Positions 53,082-64,000 of a DNA stretch of 64,000 nucleotides are shown in pieces. Location: the NCBI GenBank assembly GCA_935421135.1, contig OW285196.1, positions 11,467,001 to 11,531,000 of the forward strand, in the 5' to 3' direction. The DNA comes from Bugulina stolonifera (lineage: Eukaryota; Bryozoa; Gymnolaemata; Cheilostomatida; Bugulidae). Each line of letters opens with the position of its first letter. The first letter of the stretch is position 1. Position numbers and translations under genes: made by a program. The notes beneath the pieces are model-generated. The model made no database searches. It saw only the letters and a program-made list of their open reading frames with translations, and had not been told where the DNA came from.

Positions 53082-54857
53082 GTTATACAAAAGTTGCTTA
53101 TAATGATCCAATTCATGTACAAAATAAATATCAGGTAATTCTGAGAGGTCGGGCCTCTGTACATGGGTATAAAAGGCACTAAAAGACTTAGTAATAAGTA
53201 TACAAGTATATACAATGGTATAGAGGTTACACAAGGTAGAATGCAAGCAAGTATATACATGTAGGCACACATAATAATGAGTGTCAGGTGTAAGAGACGA
53301 CTGTGCGTACCATTACACATGTACATGTAGGCTACATGTACATGTACATGAATTCCTGCCTTCCAATAAAAATTGCATTATTTTACAACCCCATTACAAT
53401 GAAACTCAGACTTAATTAAATACAAGCCCCTGGGAAAAGCTGTTCTCAGTTTGGCATGAAATGTTTTAGTGGCAGCTGGTACATGCACATGGCATAATGT
53501 GAACAGCCTTCACTAGGTGGTAGCCTGTTGCTTGGGATGGCATACCATACACAGCCTTCACTAGATTGTATGTGCTTAACCTAGACTAACTTCAAAAACA
53601 CTGAGCTGAGCATTGCTACGTATTAAAACTCTTAAACGTTCCACAAATAACCATGCCAGGCTGTGACTTAACTCTCTAGATACATATACAATTTGTACCT
53701 ATTGCATGATTCTTACTATTTGACCTTATTATTTCATGGTATTCACAGAGCCATTGTATGTAATATAATATTACAAACCAGACCTTAGGCTGTACACAGC
53801 AGATTAGCTTTGACATTCAAATTCAAGCTCTCTAGCTTTCACCTATAATTTATTGTACTTGCTCTCTACCATCTAGGTTGTGATCTACTTTGGTGGAAAA
53901 CATTGCTGATAAAATATTGTACTAAGTGCTAAGGTAAAGAATATGTAGCTTGGGTACCTAATCTTGACTACCTAACAGCTGAGGCTAGATGCAGCTGGTA
54001 CAGTGGCCATACCTTTTGTTTATTCTTGAAAACTCATGTTATACTACGGGCCATATTGAATAACAACAACATATATTATATTATTATTATAAATATAGAG
54101 ATAGACAATAGCAATGAAAATAGTACCTTTCGAGTTGAATCAAAAGCTAGGTAATGCAAGCTGGCTGTTTGTTGGCATATCAATAGCAGCTCTCTGTATC
54201 AAGCTCAAGAGAGGATAATTCCTAGTTGATATTTCATTTTAACCAGGAGTAGAATATCTAGCAGGTGTCACTGACCTGAGTGTAACTTTTCAAAGCTACT
54301 TGGTTCTCGTGCAGGAAATATAAAGACTCCCACAAGCTACATGATTGTATTGATGTTGCCCTTTCCCTATGACTACTACGTGTATTGGTGCTGGTAGAGT
54401 GTAGCCTAAGTTCTATCTATGAGCCAGCTATTTGTCGAAAGAACTCAGTCTGTTTTACTCAAATATATTTTATGCTACCAAAGAAAAATTATACTCGATA
54501 TTGGAATAACGTAATGTAAACTAGAAATTATTATATATATTATTGTCAACACGAGTAATAAATGACCTAAAATATTTATAATAACATTAATAACGGACAT
54601 CAGTTGAAGTAATCGTAATATTATAGTCTAAATGAAACAGTGATTGTTAAAAACAATAGCAAATTTTTGCTTTCAAAATAGTTGCAAATACAGCACTGTT
54701 CTGTGCTTCATTGTGTCATCTCACAAAGTAACAGGCAATGAAGCAATAACATGAATGTATATTTTAAACTAACAGTTTTACATTATTATTGTAGCATTAT
54801 AACATTTCCGAGTGGTCCAACTTTCAACTTGTGAAGTTATAAGTTTTTTTTATAAAT

Positions 54858-57800
54858 ATGTGCTGCCTCGCTGAGTCAACTATCCAGTCAGCTTGCTTCG
54901 TACTGAAGTTGTTTATTGCGTTTTTACTACTACTCCAAATGGTGAGTTTCAATTTTATAACAACAATAATTGTATTTTATTTTCCATGAGGCATCACTAG
55001 CTATGAGCAGTAGTGTGATTGCATACTCAGGTATTCGATTCTAAAGGCAGTAATATAACAAATCTACAAAAATGATTAACAGTACAAGACAAGAGTACTG
55101 CATAGATTCAGTGTAGCCTTAGTCACAGTTTTAGAAACTACAATCAATTGGTAATACTTGATAAATAAATGAGTGAATGAAAAGCACTAGACTATTTCTT
55201 GTTTCAAACCTGCTGATTATGGCTGTAGGTGTTCGGAGTTGTGATCACCTTAGGGGGTGCATATGTGTTCCGTGAGGCAGCACCCATGAAGCCCGAACAT
55301 CAGCCTAATGACGACATTACGCTACAATCATCTCTCGCCCTCTTCAACTATGCCTCAGAGGTCAGGGACTTCTCACAGACCTCCCTTGCCAAGGTGAATC
55401 ATAATATTATATCAGTACACATTTCTTGAGCACTTTTATTAGCTTAGTGAATTTCTTGCTGACTGCCACTTGAGAAGTCTGGCTGAGGACACATCACACA
55501 ATTTTTAAAATAGAGTTTGCTGCAAATATCAATATGTAGTATTGCCTAACGTGTGTGTATTGTACTGTGTTTGTGTAGCTTGATAATAACAATAATAATT
55601 CTGGAAATGTAGTAAAAAAATATGGCTCATAACAATAGAATGTAGTACAATATCTTTGGTTCAAGGAATATGCAATACATTCTATGTATTTTTATCTACT
55701 TACATTTTGTACTGGTACATGATTGGTACCATACGGTGTGCCACACAGTCTTATATTACTGTGGAGGCATATGAAGTTCCCTTCATTAATTGAATACAGC
55801 CCATTCATCTCTAAGAATATCGTAATGTCACACATAATTAATATTATCTTGTATGGACTTCAGGCTTGTGCTATCATGATGGTCTCTGGAGTGGTGTTCG
55901 CTGGAATAGGAGTGGTTGGCTTCTCTAGTGTTACTTCTGGCAAACCAAAGATCTTACTTGTGGTAATTAATGTAGATATCCAAACCCTTTCTATTTAGTC
56001 CAGAGTTGTCTTTCCTTACATTGCTATATTTTATACTGAACACTTTTTAATCTAAATACGCATATTGTATTTTATGTAGTAGTACAAATAATCACTCCAT
56101 AAACATACATGTAGCATGAGAGAACCTCTTCTATTCATTATATTTTATTGTACGCAGTTTCTAGCCATGTTGGTAGTGTCTTCCACACTGGCCACCTACA
56201 TAGCTACTCAGTTCAAGGCACACAAAGATAAGGCTGCAATGGCTGCACTTGAAGTGATGGAATGGTCCTTGGAAACTCAATATGATGGAAATCTGAACAG
56301 TAGCAACCGATTCTCCCGTCTTTGGGATATCGGCCATATTACAGTAGGTATCTGTGTGTTCATATATTAACAATATTACAGTAGGTATACTTGTGCTTTT
56401 CTGTGTATCAAGTACATGGGTTGTGATATAATATTATATTATATATTATGCAAACCTCTTCTCTTGTACATGTATATACATGTACATGTTAACATAAATA
56501 TAACAAATAACGTACATTACTGTGTACTTAGCATATCACTTTTATCAAACGGATGGGACAATTTACACACCAGCGTTCTACTTGTAGTTTGGCTGTTGTG
56601 GGATTAACAATGCAAGTGACTTTGAAAGAGCTGCAAGATTTGATAAAACTTATCTTGGACCTGAGGTTGGCTTTACAGAAATGAATGGTACCTACCACAA
56701 CCTGTCTATCCCTGTCAGCTGCTGTAGGGTTAGTACAGTTATCTTATTCTAATAATAGATGCTATTGCTATGACTACAGGTACATACATGCACATGTAAA
56801 TATAGGCCTCGGTAACATATTTGATAGGCTGCCATATTGTGAGAGATGTGTATAATATGTACACCTATACCTCACAATATCGCAGGTGCAATGTCCACTT
56901 ACCACATGATATAGCAGGTATACATGTACATTGTATGTTCACTTTCCGTTCTCATAATATCACAACATATGGGATTGCATATATAATCCTACTTTTCAAC
57001 TCTTTATACTCAAAGGGTTTGTATGACACCGTTGCTGACCCCTCTAAGATTTTAACTCAGGAGTTTTCTTACATTGTCATTGAATTCTAGACTATTGCTA
57101 CTGATTATTCTGGCTGACTCAGACACATACCAAAAGTACAAAAACATAATATTAATGGTTTAACATGTTATAATTGTGGTGCATACAAAATGTCTACAAC
57201 TTGGAATTGCCCTCTCCTGTTCTTCACCGCAGTTAAAAACTGGAGAAGGCAACTTTTAATGTTTCACATTATTTATAACTACAATGTAGATGGCACCTGA
57301 ATTCCATAAAGTCAATTTCCTCAAATTTCTGGCGAGTAGAGAGCACAACGACAAGTCCCAACTTCTTCTGAATGACACTTCTTGTCTGGAGACACCAACT
57401 GAGACCAACTCGTTTAAAAACTTGGTAAGCTATGTGATGTCAGATACATCTGCATATCGCTTGATGACAGAAAAACTGACAACAATAATAAACATGTGTT
57501 CTAAACTATGTATAATATTAAGGTTATACAGTTAGCATAACATATATTTGTGCAAAATTACTTCGCAGTTCGGCACGCGTCTTAATAAAGTTACACGGTA
57601 TACTTTATCAACATTAACTCTTGTGGAACAGTCCTGTATTCTTCTACTCTCTAACCTATATGTACAGTACATTATTTGTAATATAATATGTATAATACTA
57701 TCATTTTACATCTGTATACATGCAACATGTATGGTACTATGATACATGTATCAATAGCTATTAGCTGTTCTAAACTTTGAGTATTGCATTCTGTCCTACA

Positions 57801-58815
57801 GGTACGTGCATGTACTTTCATTTAAATAATGTACACTTAAAAGCTTTTGAAAAAAACCTACTTTTTATATTTTGTGTGGTACATCGCAGTATCAGATGTC
57901 ATAGAAAATTAAAACTACCACAAATTTCTGAATAGTTGCTATAATCAGCAGGGCTGCAACGATGCATCATTGACGATGTCGATCATGATTCATCAGCAGC
58001 ATTTTTGACTTAGCATCAGTTTATTATTCTGTGAATCATTGCAGCACTACTAATCAGCAGGGTTTTGGTGCACATGCTTAGCTTTGTTTATTCCCTCGAT
58101 ATAGTGCAGGATGTGACAACATGTTCAGAGAATTGAAAGTGAAAATACCAATACCCACAATGCATTGCAATAACCACATGTCACAGACTGGCCCACATCT
58201 ACGATGTACACTCGAGGTAAGATTGTAATATTGTACATACATGTACATACATAATGATGCCTCAGACTTGTACTGCATTGTTTACAGGGGTGCCTTGAAT
58301 ATTTGGAGAGTCAGATTACTAAGTACAGCAGCCTGATAAGTGGAGTGAGTTCTGCTACATTCTCTACACAAGTAAGTACAGATAGCCTGATTAAATCACT
58401 CCAGTTAGTATACTGTCTTCTAACTGGAGTTGTCCTATAAAATACACATGAATACCTGGATGGTGGCGACATGAAGTCACATGGGGTGACTTTTTAATTA
58501 CAACTCACAATATTTTTGGATAGTTTATAAAGGCTGTAAACTCTGTCTAACATTTCCTAAACATGATTTCTTACAGAGGCAAGCGAAGACAGCTACAACA
58601 GTTTTTTCATGAATTTTGTCATCTGTAATGTTTAGCTGATCATACCAATGGCGCTATGGGGCCGTAACCACCTGCATAGTATAATATAACATATATTATC
58701 ATGCCATGCATGCATGCATGCAGGTCATTGCAGGTGATTGTAACATGTCATGCTTCTCTTGTAGGTGGTCCTACAGCTCGGCATCATTGGATTGATCTAT
58801 GCTTCTTTTATCTAA
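54858..58815 (+). CDS. Tetraspanin
   Basis: Four-pass membrane organiser of the tetraspanin family. Eight exons join in phase 0 throughout: 54858-54941, 55229-55393, 55864-55962, 56158-56343, 56588-56728, 57290-57424, 58288-58371 and 58765-58815. The protein has 314 residues. The start is the first ATG after an in-frame stop and gives a Cys-rich cytoplasmic tail (MCCL, likely palmitoylated). TM1 spans LKLFIAFLLLLQMVFGVVIT and continues into exon 2. TM2 is CAIMMVSGVVFAGIGVVGF. TM3 is FLAMLVVSSTLATYI. The large loop carries the hallmark CCG (181-183), then a second CC (223-224) and single Cys residues in TSCLE and GCLEY: six cysteines in all. It has NAS, NGT and NLS glycosylation sites. TM4 is VVLQLGIIGLIYASFI, directly followed by the stop, so the C-terminal tail is essentially absent. 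The subfamily is not assigned. Confidence 0.93.
57942..58062. mobile_element. hAT-like MITE with apparent target duplication
   Basis: TAATCAGCAGGG occurs at 57942-57953 and 58051-58062, flanking about 97 bp whose ends are inverted: GCTGCAACGAT on the left and the complement of GCTGCAATGAT on the right. CAGGG-TGCAACGAT termini are typical of hAT elements, in which case the CAGGG belongs to the terminus and the duplication is shorter. It lies in the intron between tetraspanin exons 6 and 7. Confidence 0.6.
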
Positions 58816-59984
58816 CACTGTATAATCCTGCTGAGATATAGAGGCCGATTTACTCAATATTTTTCAGCATATGATGATGACTTGACCACCTTGAAGATCT
58901 GATATAGCAACTTATACTCTGTTGACTCTCACATACAAAACATTATAACGCATAAATTTAAAATTAATAAAGTTAAATTGTATTGATTAATAATGTGAAA
59001 TAAATGGCTTAAAAACTCCTAGCCTACCTTGTTGTATATTGTAATAATACCTAGAAGTTTTTTTTAGGGCCACTATGTGTACCACAACACGCATGTACTA
59101 AATTGTCATCTAATTTTTTTGGCACACCTTGCCGGTACATTGTACATGTGTTTCAATTGATTATCTTCATGTATCTCTGCACCCACAAATCTTAAATATT
59201 TGAGTGCAGTCTATTGTTAAAGTTCATAAATGATATAGAGCTTCATTTCAAAGGTCCATGAATAGTAACCATCCTTATATCATGTGTATATCTATGTAGT
59301 ACAATATTACTAACACTTACTCAATGCTTACACAACAGTGATCAGTGAAGTAAACTACAACCTATCAAGGCGTCTTCTATACGATATCTTATAGTTTTAC
59401 TGCAAATATCCTTGTCAGTTTTACTCACGTGGGTTTAATTAAATTCAATTTATAGTAAATTTTGGAATAAGCAAGCACCTGTCGATTATTTTAACACTTA
59501 GATCAAGGTGCTAGCAGCAGATAGAGAGGTGTACTACTAGTAAGGTAAGTGATGATAAAGTGTTATTACATCTCCTATGGTACTTTAACTTTGAATTACA
59601 TCAACTTGAGATGTGCAGCTTGTTGCGTCTTTATAAAATACTGTTATAATATTAATTAATAGGAAATAGTGATTCTACATAAATATTTTCTACAAGAAGG
59701 AAATTTAATATGCCATAATGGTTTCTACTAGCATTACAGTTGTACATTACTATAGCAAATACGCAGTATTATAAACTAATATTACATGACTATACAGTAC
59801 ATACTAAATTGAGACTTCTGTGAAATAAAATGTTTTACTATCTATAATTCCCACCCTCATCAATATAATAGTGCGCGAATTTCCTTCTCTGAAGCTGTTG
59901 AAGAATCTACTATTTCACAGTCAATTGTATTTTTAGCAAAGTAGCAGACTATCTTGCTAAACCTAAGGTAGACCAGTGTACCAA
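58816..59984. other. Tetraspanin-SLC22 intergenic region
   Basis: It contains the tetraspanin 3' UTR with AATAAA at 58966-58971 and the presumed SLC22 promoter and 5' UTR. Nothing coding is seen. Confidence 0.6.
58966..58971 (+). terminator. Polyadenylation signal of the tetraspanin gene
   Basis: AATAAA lies 151 bp after the stop codon. Confidence 0.6.
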
Positions 59985-62900
59985 ATGGCGAAGCTAGACA
60001 TCAATGACCAGTTGGTAGTGGTTGGGAACTTAGGGCGTTACCAGTGGTTATGTCTGTTATTAACTGGTGTACTGGTTATGCAAGTTGGTATGGAGACATT
60101 TGTGGCTATATTCATACATACAACACCTGACTTTAGGTATGTTTCATATAACTACATAAGTGCATGTTCGTACATGCAACACCTGAATCTAGGTATGTTT
60201 CATATATTTAAATGCATGTTCATACATCATAAACTTGACTAGGTATGTCGCATAAAACACTGGACTAGCTATGTCACATAAACACTGGACTAGGTATGTC
60301 ACATCATACAATCATGTAACTACATGTATATCCATACATAAAACACCTGACTAGGTATGTCACATTTAACTACATTGTATATTCATACATAAGACATCAT
60401 ACTCAAAGGAGTTTACAATATCTTTTGGACAGAAAGTTAAGCAATCTTTCAGACTTGTGTTGCCACATCAGACAGTAGCATTGTGCTAGGCTAATATAAC
60501 ACTACATAGGAATGTGCAGGTACCTACCCCACTGTGCTAGGCTAACATAACACTACATAGGAATGTACAGGTACCTACCCCACAGTCAATCACCATCACA
60601 TATACCATATTTATGTATATAATGTAGAGCATACATCAAAGCTGTGTGATATTTCTATACAGTAAATACTATAATAGTTAAAGTCTAGTACCTGTACATA
60701 ATTACTACACATAAGTTCTGCTACTCTTCGGTTTGTGCTGAATAAGACAAAACTTTGGGATTGATAGAATTTCCACAGAAATGACACCTCAATCTCATTG
60801 CTGTAGATATGTTGCAGACATGCAAATAGATTTTAGACGTGCGGATATGTTGTAGATATGTTGCATATAAGTAGAAATACTGTGGATATAATGTATATGT
60901 GTGTTGTAGATATGTAGATGCTTTTTTGTCGATATGTAGACATGCTGCAAACTTGGAGACATGTAGAAAATCTCTTGTAGATGCTCTGATACAGACCGTC
61001 TGTTAGCAAATGGTACATCAAATAGCTCAGCTAATCAAAAGCTGTTTGACAATTCTTGTAACGCTGTTATTGATACAGGAAATGGAACTTCAAACAGGAA
61101 GTGTGAGAAATTTGAATATGATAGAAGTTTATTTACATCGACAGTTGTTACGGAGGTGAGACGATGTTACGCTGCGCTACCTATGGTATGTCACAATAGC
61201 AAAATGGTCATAAGTACATGTATGTAGAATGTGTACTGAGTAATAATAAGAAGCGCGTATGCAATGTATTACTTGTGTATACATGTGGAAAGGGATTTAT
61301 TAGTTGGGATCAGAGTCTATTATCGCATGACTTAGAAAAGTGAACCAAAAGAGTATTCAGAAGGTAGTAGCAATAGGTGTCTTCGCAAATAAAAATTACA
61401 AGATGGCCGTCCGACCCAGGTCAGAAGGGCAATTGGCCTGGGATTTTGCTTGGCCGGACGAAACCATCCCTAGCTGATCGGCACATCTGATTTATTCGCG
61501 CGAAAATGAGGATTTTGCTTTTGGCACAGACCGGTGTGTTCGCGACCCTGTGACGAATGTGTGCCGGAAAATATTTTCGTAAATCAGCCTGGGTCTGAAG
61601 TTTAGGTCGCAAAGACATCTAATTGAAAACTTTCAGTGGATATACATAAAGGTTGGATAAGTTCAAAAATATTGCATTTATTTTGGTCACTGCATTTATT
61701 GATAAAAACTCATCGGCCTATACTCTTCGGTGTGACCAGCCCCTAGCAGCTTGGACTGTCAGGTGCCAATGCTGACCAACTCCCCGTGAGAAAGGCCCAG
61801 ATGATATAGCTTTTGGGCAAGGTAGGGATAGGGGAGTTGTATTGATGCCATGCTGGCTTGCATGACCTCAAGGACTTTGTTGAGGCACAGCAGCAATTAT
61901 GGCTGTATGCTCTTCCTAACACCACCGTCACCGGGATTCACGTCTGGACCATTCAGCGTGAAAGTTCATCGTTCTAACCACTTAGCCACTGCTGTTCCAT
62001 CACTGCAATTATTGATATTGGCCCATAAATGAGTGGAATTTCTAATTTTCAGTTTGACTTGGTCTGTGACAGGAAGCATTACACTACAGTTCTGAATATG
62101 GTGTGGATGGCAAGTTTAGGAACTGGTGCTATATTTGGGTCATATATGAGTGACAGGTCAGGATACAATATACCCCAGTTCTTATAGATTGTCACATTTA
62201 GAGTACGTACACCTGTAAAAAAGCTTGCATTAAGGTTGATGTTTTCACAATAGCCCCAGCTCCTAGGACCTTGTTTTAGACATAGTGTACAATGTTTCTC
62301 ATGTAAAATATATGCTACTCTGACCTTCTGTGTGGTGGCATGACTTTTTGCTTCTAGTACTAATAAGACAAGCATAGTTCTATTATTTTCACACAGGTTT
62401 GGACGGAAGCCAGTTATTATAGCAAATTACCTGGTAATTGCTGTGTTTGGCTCAATGGCAGCTCTATCTCCTCATGTGGCTATGTACATGGTATTTAGAT
62501 TCTCGATGGCGCTGTTCTGTTTTGCTGGACTGACAGCTTCGGTTACAATGGGTGAGTAGGACATCTATCATACGTTTAAACAAATAAAAGAACTCAGTGG
62601 CTTTGCAATGTAAACTGTGGAGGCTGATTTCATGGTCACCTTTCTTTGCCTAAACAGCAGAGAAGACAAAGCAAGTGATACAAGCTAAAGTTTTGTTCAT
62701 TTTATAGTTCAACGGCTATGCTTTTAGTTGCTGAGAGTGTGTCGCCGTACAGGAAGTCTCAGGGTATAAATGTACTAGGATTATGTTGGGTGCTCGGTAC
62801 AGCGTCTTTATCTTTATGGAGCTATCTGCTAAGAAACTGGAAGCATTTGCAGATATTCATCAGTATTTCTGGTCTACCCTGCGGAATAGCTTGCTTCTGG

Positions 62901-63975
62901 TAAGATAATCCAAACATGCCAATGTGACATCAGCTAGCAGTAATACTGCAATAGGCATGAGTATGTAAGAACTCTTACAATGTATGTGTAGTGTACGTGT
63001 ACGTGAACGTGTACATGTAGTGCGTTTGTGTGCAGCATGACTATGAGGTATATCTCCTGCTACAATATTCACATAGATCTTGACAGCCTTATTATACGTT
63101 CCACAATTTACCCCATCCAATAAATTTGCTGTGATATTGTTATGAGCGAAATTTGCATTACAAAACAGAAAAAAATAGTTTCAGCACATTTTCCACAGTA
63201 TTCATGCAAGTAGTACTGACTTTAAATACCAAAACATCTATTTTAATTTGTTGCCAAGGTTACTAGGTGAGAGCCCTCATTGGTTAATGCTGAATGGAAA
63301 GAAACAGGAGGCACTGGATATCTTAAACAAGATGGCCAGATGGAACAAGGTGGTTGCCCCAGAGCTGGAAATGAATAATGACCTGATGATGGTTGACGGC
63401 ATGCTAGAAGAGAAGAGTGAGGACAGTGACAGTTCATCCTCTAAAGATACAGAAAGATGCTGTGATGTCTGGAACTACAGAAGGGTGGTGATCAGATTTT
63501 TCGTTTGCTCCACTGGATGGTAAGTTTAGTATTGATAATAACAGGCACCGTTGGAGGAAGAATGTTTGCTTGCAGCGTCACATCCGTCAGATAAATTCTG
63601 ATGGGAAAGTTAAGAAAACGGCATAACAGTGAACTAAAGCACACATTCCTATTACTAACAATCACTGATATAATTATTTCCTTGATAAGGTTCTCACGGT
63701 TATTTCATAGTGTCTATTATTTATCTATCACACATTACATGATGTACATTATAGGATCGCCTGTGCATTCTGTTATTACGCTTTGTCATTTGGAGCTCCG
63801 AATCTACCAGGGAATCTATTTGTTAATACTTTCATCATGGGTATAGTGGAAGCGGCTGCCTATGGTTGCTGCTTTATAGTAGCAGTAGCGGGAAGAAAAT
63901 GGCCGGCAGTTGGAAGTTTTCTCGCAGCTGGTTTAGCCTTGCTTGTTTCTATGGTAGTGCAGATATACTATCCAG
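59985..63975 (+). CDS. SLC22-family organic ion transporter, 3' truncated by the window
   Basis: Major facilitator superfamily transporter of organic cations, carnitine or anions at the plasma membrane. Exons: 59985-60136, 60981-61155, 62053-62156, 62397-62551, 62708-62899, 63259-63519 and 63755-63975. The last ends at a donor (GTAAGG), so at least one more exon lies outside. The start follows an in-frame stop. TM1 is WLCLLLTGVLVMQVGMETFV. The large extracellular loop after PDFRC has several NGT/NSS sites and Cys residues and ends FDLVCDRK. The MFS signature is GSYMSDRFGRKP. After TM6 comes GESPHWLMLNGKKQEA, the SLC22 counterpart of PESPRWL. A Ser/Glu-rich insert (EEKSEDSDSSSSKDTE) follows. 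All junctions fit in phase except exon 4 to 5: the strong donor after 62551 leaves phase 1, whereas exon 5 needs phase 2. A donor five bases downstream (GTAGGA) would fit. Substrate cannot be predicted. Confidence 0.9.
60106..60395. repeat. Tandem repeat containing copies of the SLC22 exon 1 end and its splice donor
   Basis: Units of roughly 50 bp carry CATACA, CACCTGACT and CTAGGTATGT. The first unit is the real exon end with its donor (GTATGT at 60137). Intact TAGGTATGT copies follow with GTATGT at 60193, 60243, 60294 and 60355, plus one altered copy (CTAGCTATGT) near 60265. Confidence 0.8.
60482..60583. repeat. 51-bp tandem duplication
   Basis: Two adjacent copies start TGTGCTAGGCTAA and end GTACCTACCCCAC, in SLC22 intron 1. 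Confidence 0.9.
60795..60980. repeat. Degenerate repeat ending in the SLC22 exon 2 acceptor
   Basis: (T)TGTAGATATGT-type units recur at about 60801, 60850 and 60904, with related GATATGTAGACATG words. The region ends in CTCTTGTAG directly before exon 2, which begins ATGCTCTGA. Confidence 0.6.
61385..61620. repeat. GC-rich segment with nested inverted repeats
   Basis: GGCCGTCCGACCCAGG on the left is complemented by CCTGGG and, further on, GGCCGGACG. Other short inverted words follow (CACAGACCGG/CCGGCACACA). It shares the ATGGCCGTC and CGACCCA words with the hairpin array at 53041-53070. It lies in SLC22 intron 2. Confidence 0.5.
61850..61999 (-). mobile_element. Second copy of the tRNA-derived SINE family
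   Basis: On the minus strand from 61999, an A-box-like TGGCTAAGTGGTTAGAACG and a B-box-like ACGTGAATCCCGG are followed by the tail GGTGGTGTTAGGAAG (61926-61912). That tail is identical over 15 bases to the one at 15041-15027. The element lies in SLC22 intron 2; its body may extend left to about 61740. Confidence 0.7.
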
Positions 63976-64000
63976 GTAAGGAGGGATTTCTAGTTGTGTT

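Larger units (their letters stand above)
49178..54857. other. Gene-poor region between PAN3 and the tetraspanin
   Basis: Both genes point away from this 5.7 kb, so it should hold their promoters. ORFs of 60-157 codons here (for example 50275-50583 +, 52024-52251 -, 52806-53326 -) have no recognisable domain. A 33-codon frame starting ATGGCAGAGGCCAATGG (51812) after a TTTATTTCAG is noted without support. The right part holds the hairpin array and ACATGTA tracts. Confidence 0.55.

Noticed and set aside
52806..53326. Two overlapping minus-strand ORFs of 154 and 157 codons
   Set aside because: They overlap in different frames, run through the hairpin array and show no domain. At most one could be real, and neither is supported.
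54939..54941. Tetraspanin start at the ATG next to the first donor
   Set aside because: It would cut off half of TM1. The in-frame ATG at 54858, just after a stop codon, gives a complete TM1 and a CC-containing tail.
60995..61155. SLC22 exon 2 starting after ATACAG at 60994
   Set aside because: That acceptor leaves the wrong phase. The acceptor CTTGTAG ending at 60980 joins in frame and restores the expected PDFRC reading.

Overview
The window is eukaryotic nuclear DNA. It is AT-rich, its genes are split by many GT-AG introns (roughly 60 bp to 6.6 kb) and it is full of short interspersed and tandem repeats. The gene set (RBX1, a GRAF/oligophrenin-type BAR-PH-RhoGAP-SH3 protein, PAN3, a tetraspanin, an SLC22 transporter and an ankyrin-DHHC palmitoyltransferase) is animal. 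Intron-rich genes, tRNA-derived SINEs, many small inverted-repeat elements and frequent ACATGTA microsatellites suit a marine invertebrate. A sponge or other early-branching animal is possible, but the sequence alone does not fix the phylum.

Layout: 216-390 (-) is one orphan exon with two membrane segments. 668-11431 (-) is the ankyrin-DHHC acyltransferase, nine exons recovered and 3' incomplete, with a 4.2 kb intron holding three minisatellites and a MITE-like element. A 268-bp gap separates it from the divergent RBX1 gene (11700-13091, +), so the two probably share a bidirectional promoter. The GRAF/OPHN1-like gene (15196-39620, +) is recovered complete: 22 exons joining in phase to 859 residues. 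PAN3 (42324-49177, -) lies tail to tail with it: 15 exons, 676 residues, with a PAM2 motif, pseudokinase and C-terminal domain. 49178-54857 has no gene I can support but holds a dense array of small hairpins near 52.7-53.1 kb. A six-cysteine tetraspanin (54858-58815, +, 8 exons, 314 residues) follows. The 5' part of an SLC22-family transporter (59985 onward, +) runs off the right edge.

These are unrelated housekeeping and signalling genes, not an operon or pathway cluster. Every joined exon chain was checked by hand for intron phase. The exceptions are an unresolved junction in SLC22 (exons 4-5) and the missing 3' end of the acyltransferase. I found no CRISPR array, functional tRNA, rRNA or complete autonomous transposon. 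The most unusual features are repeats that carry copies of splice sites at both ends of SLC22 intron 1, a compact array of perfect GAC/GTC-type hairpins, a frame-preserving candidate cassette exon in the GRAF-like gene, and a SINE lodged in a minisatellite that supplies a PAN3 splice donor.
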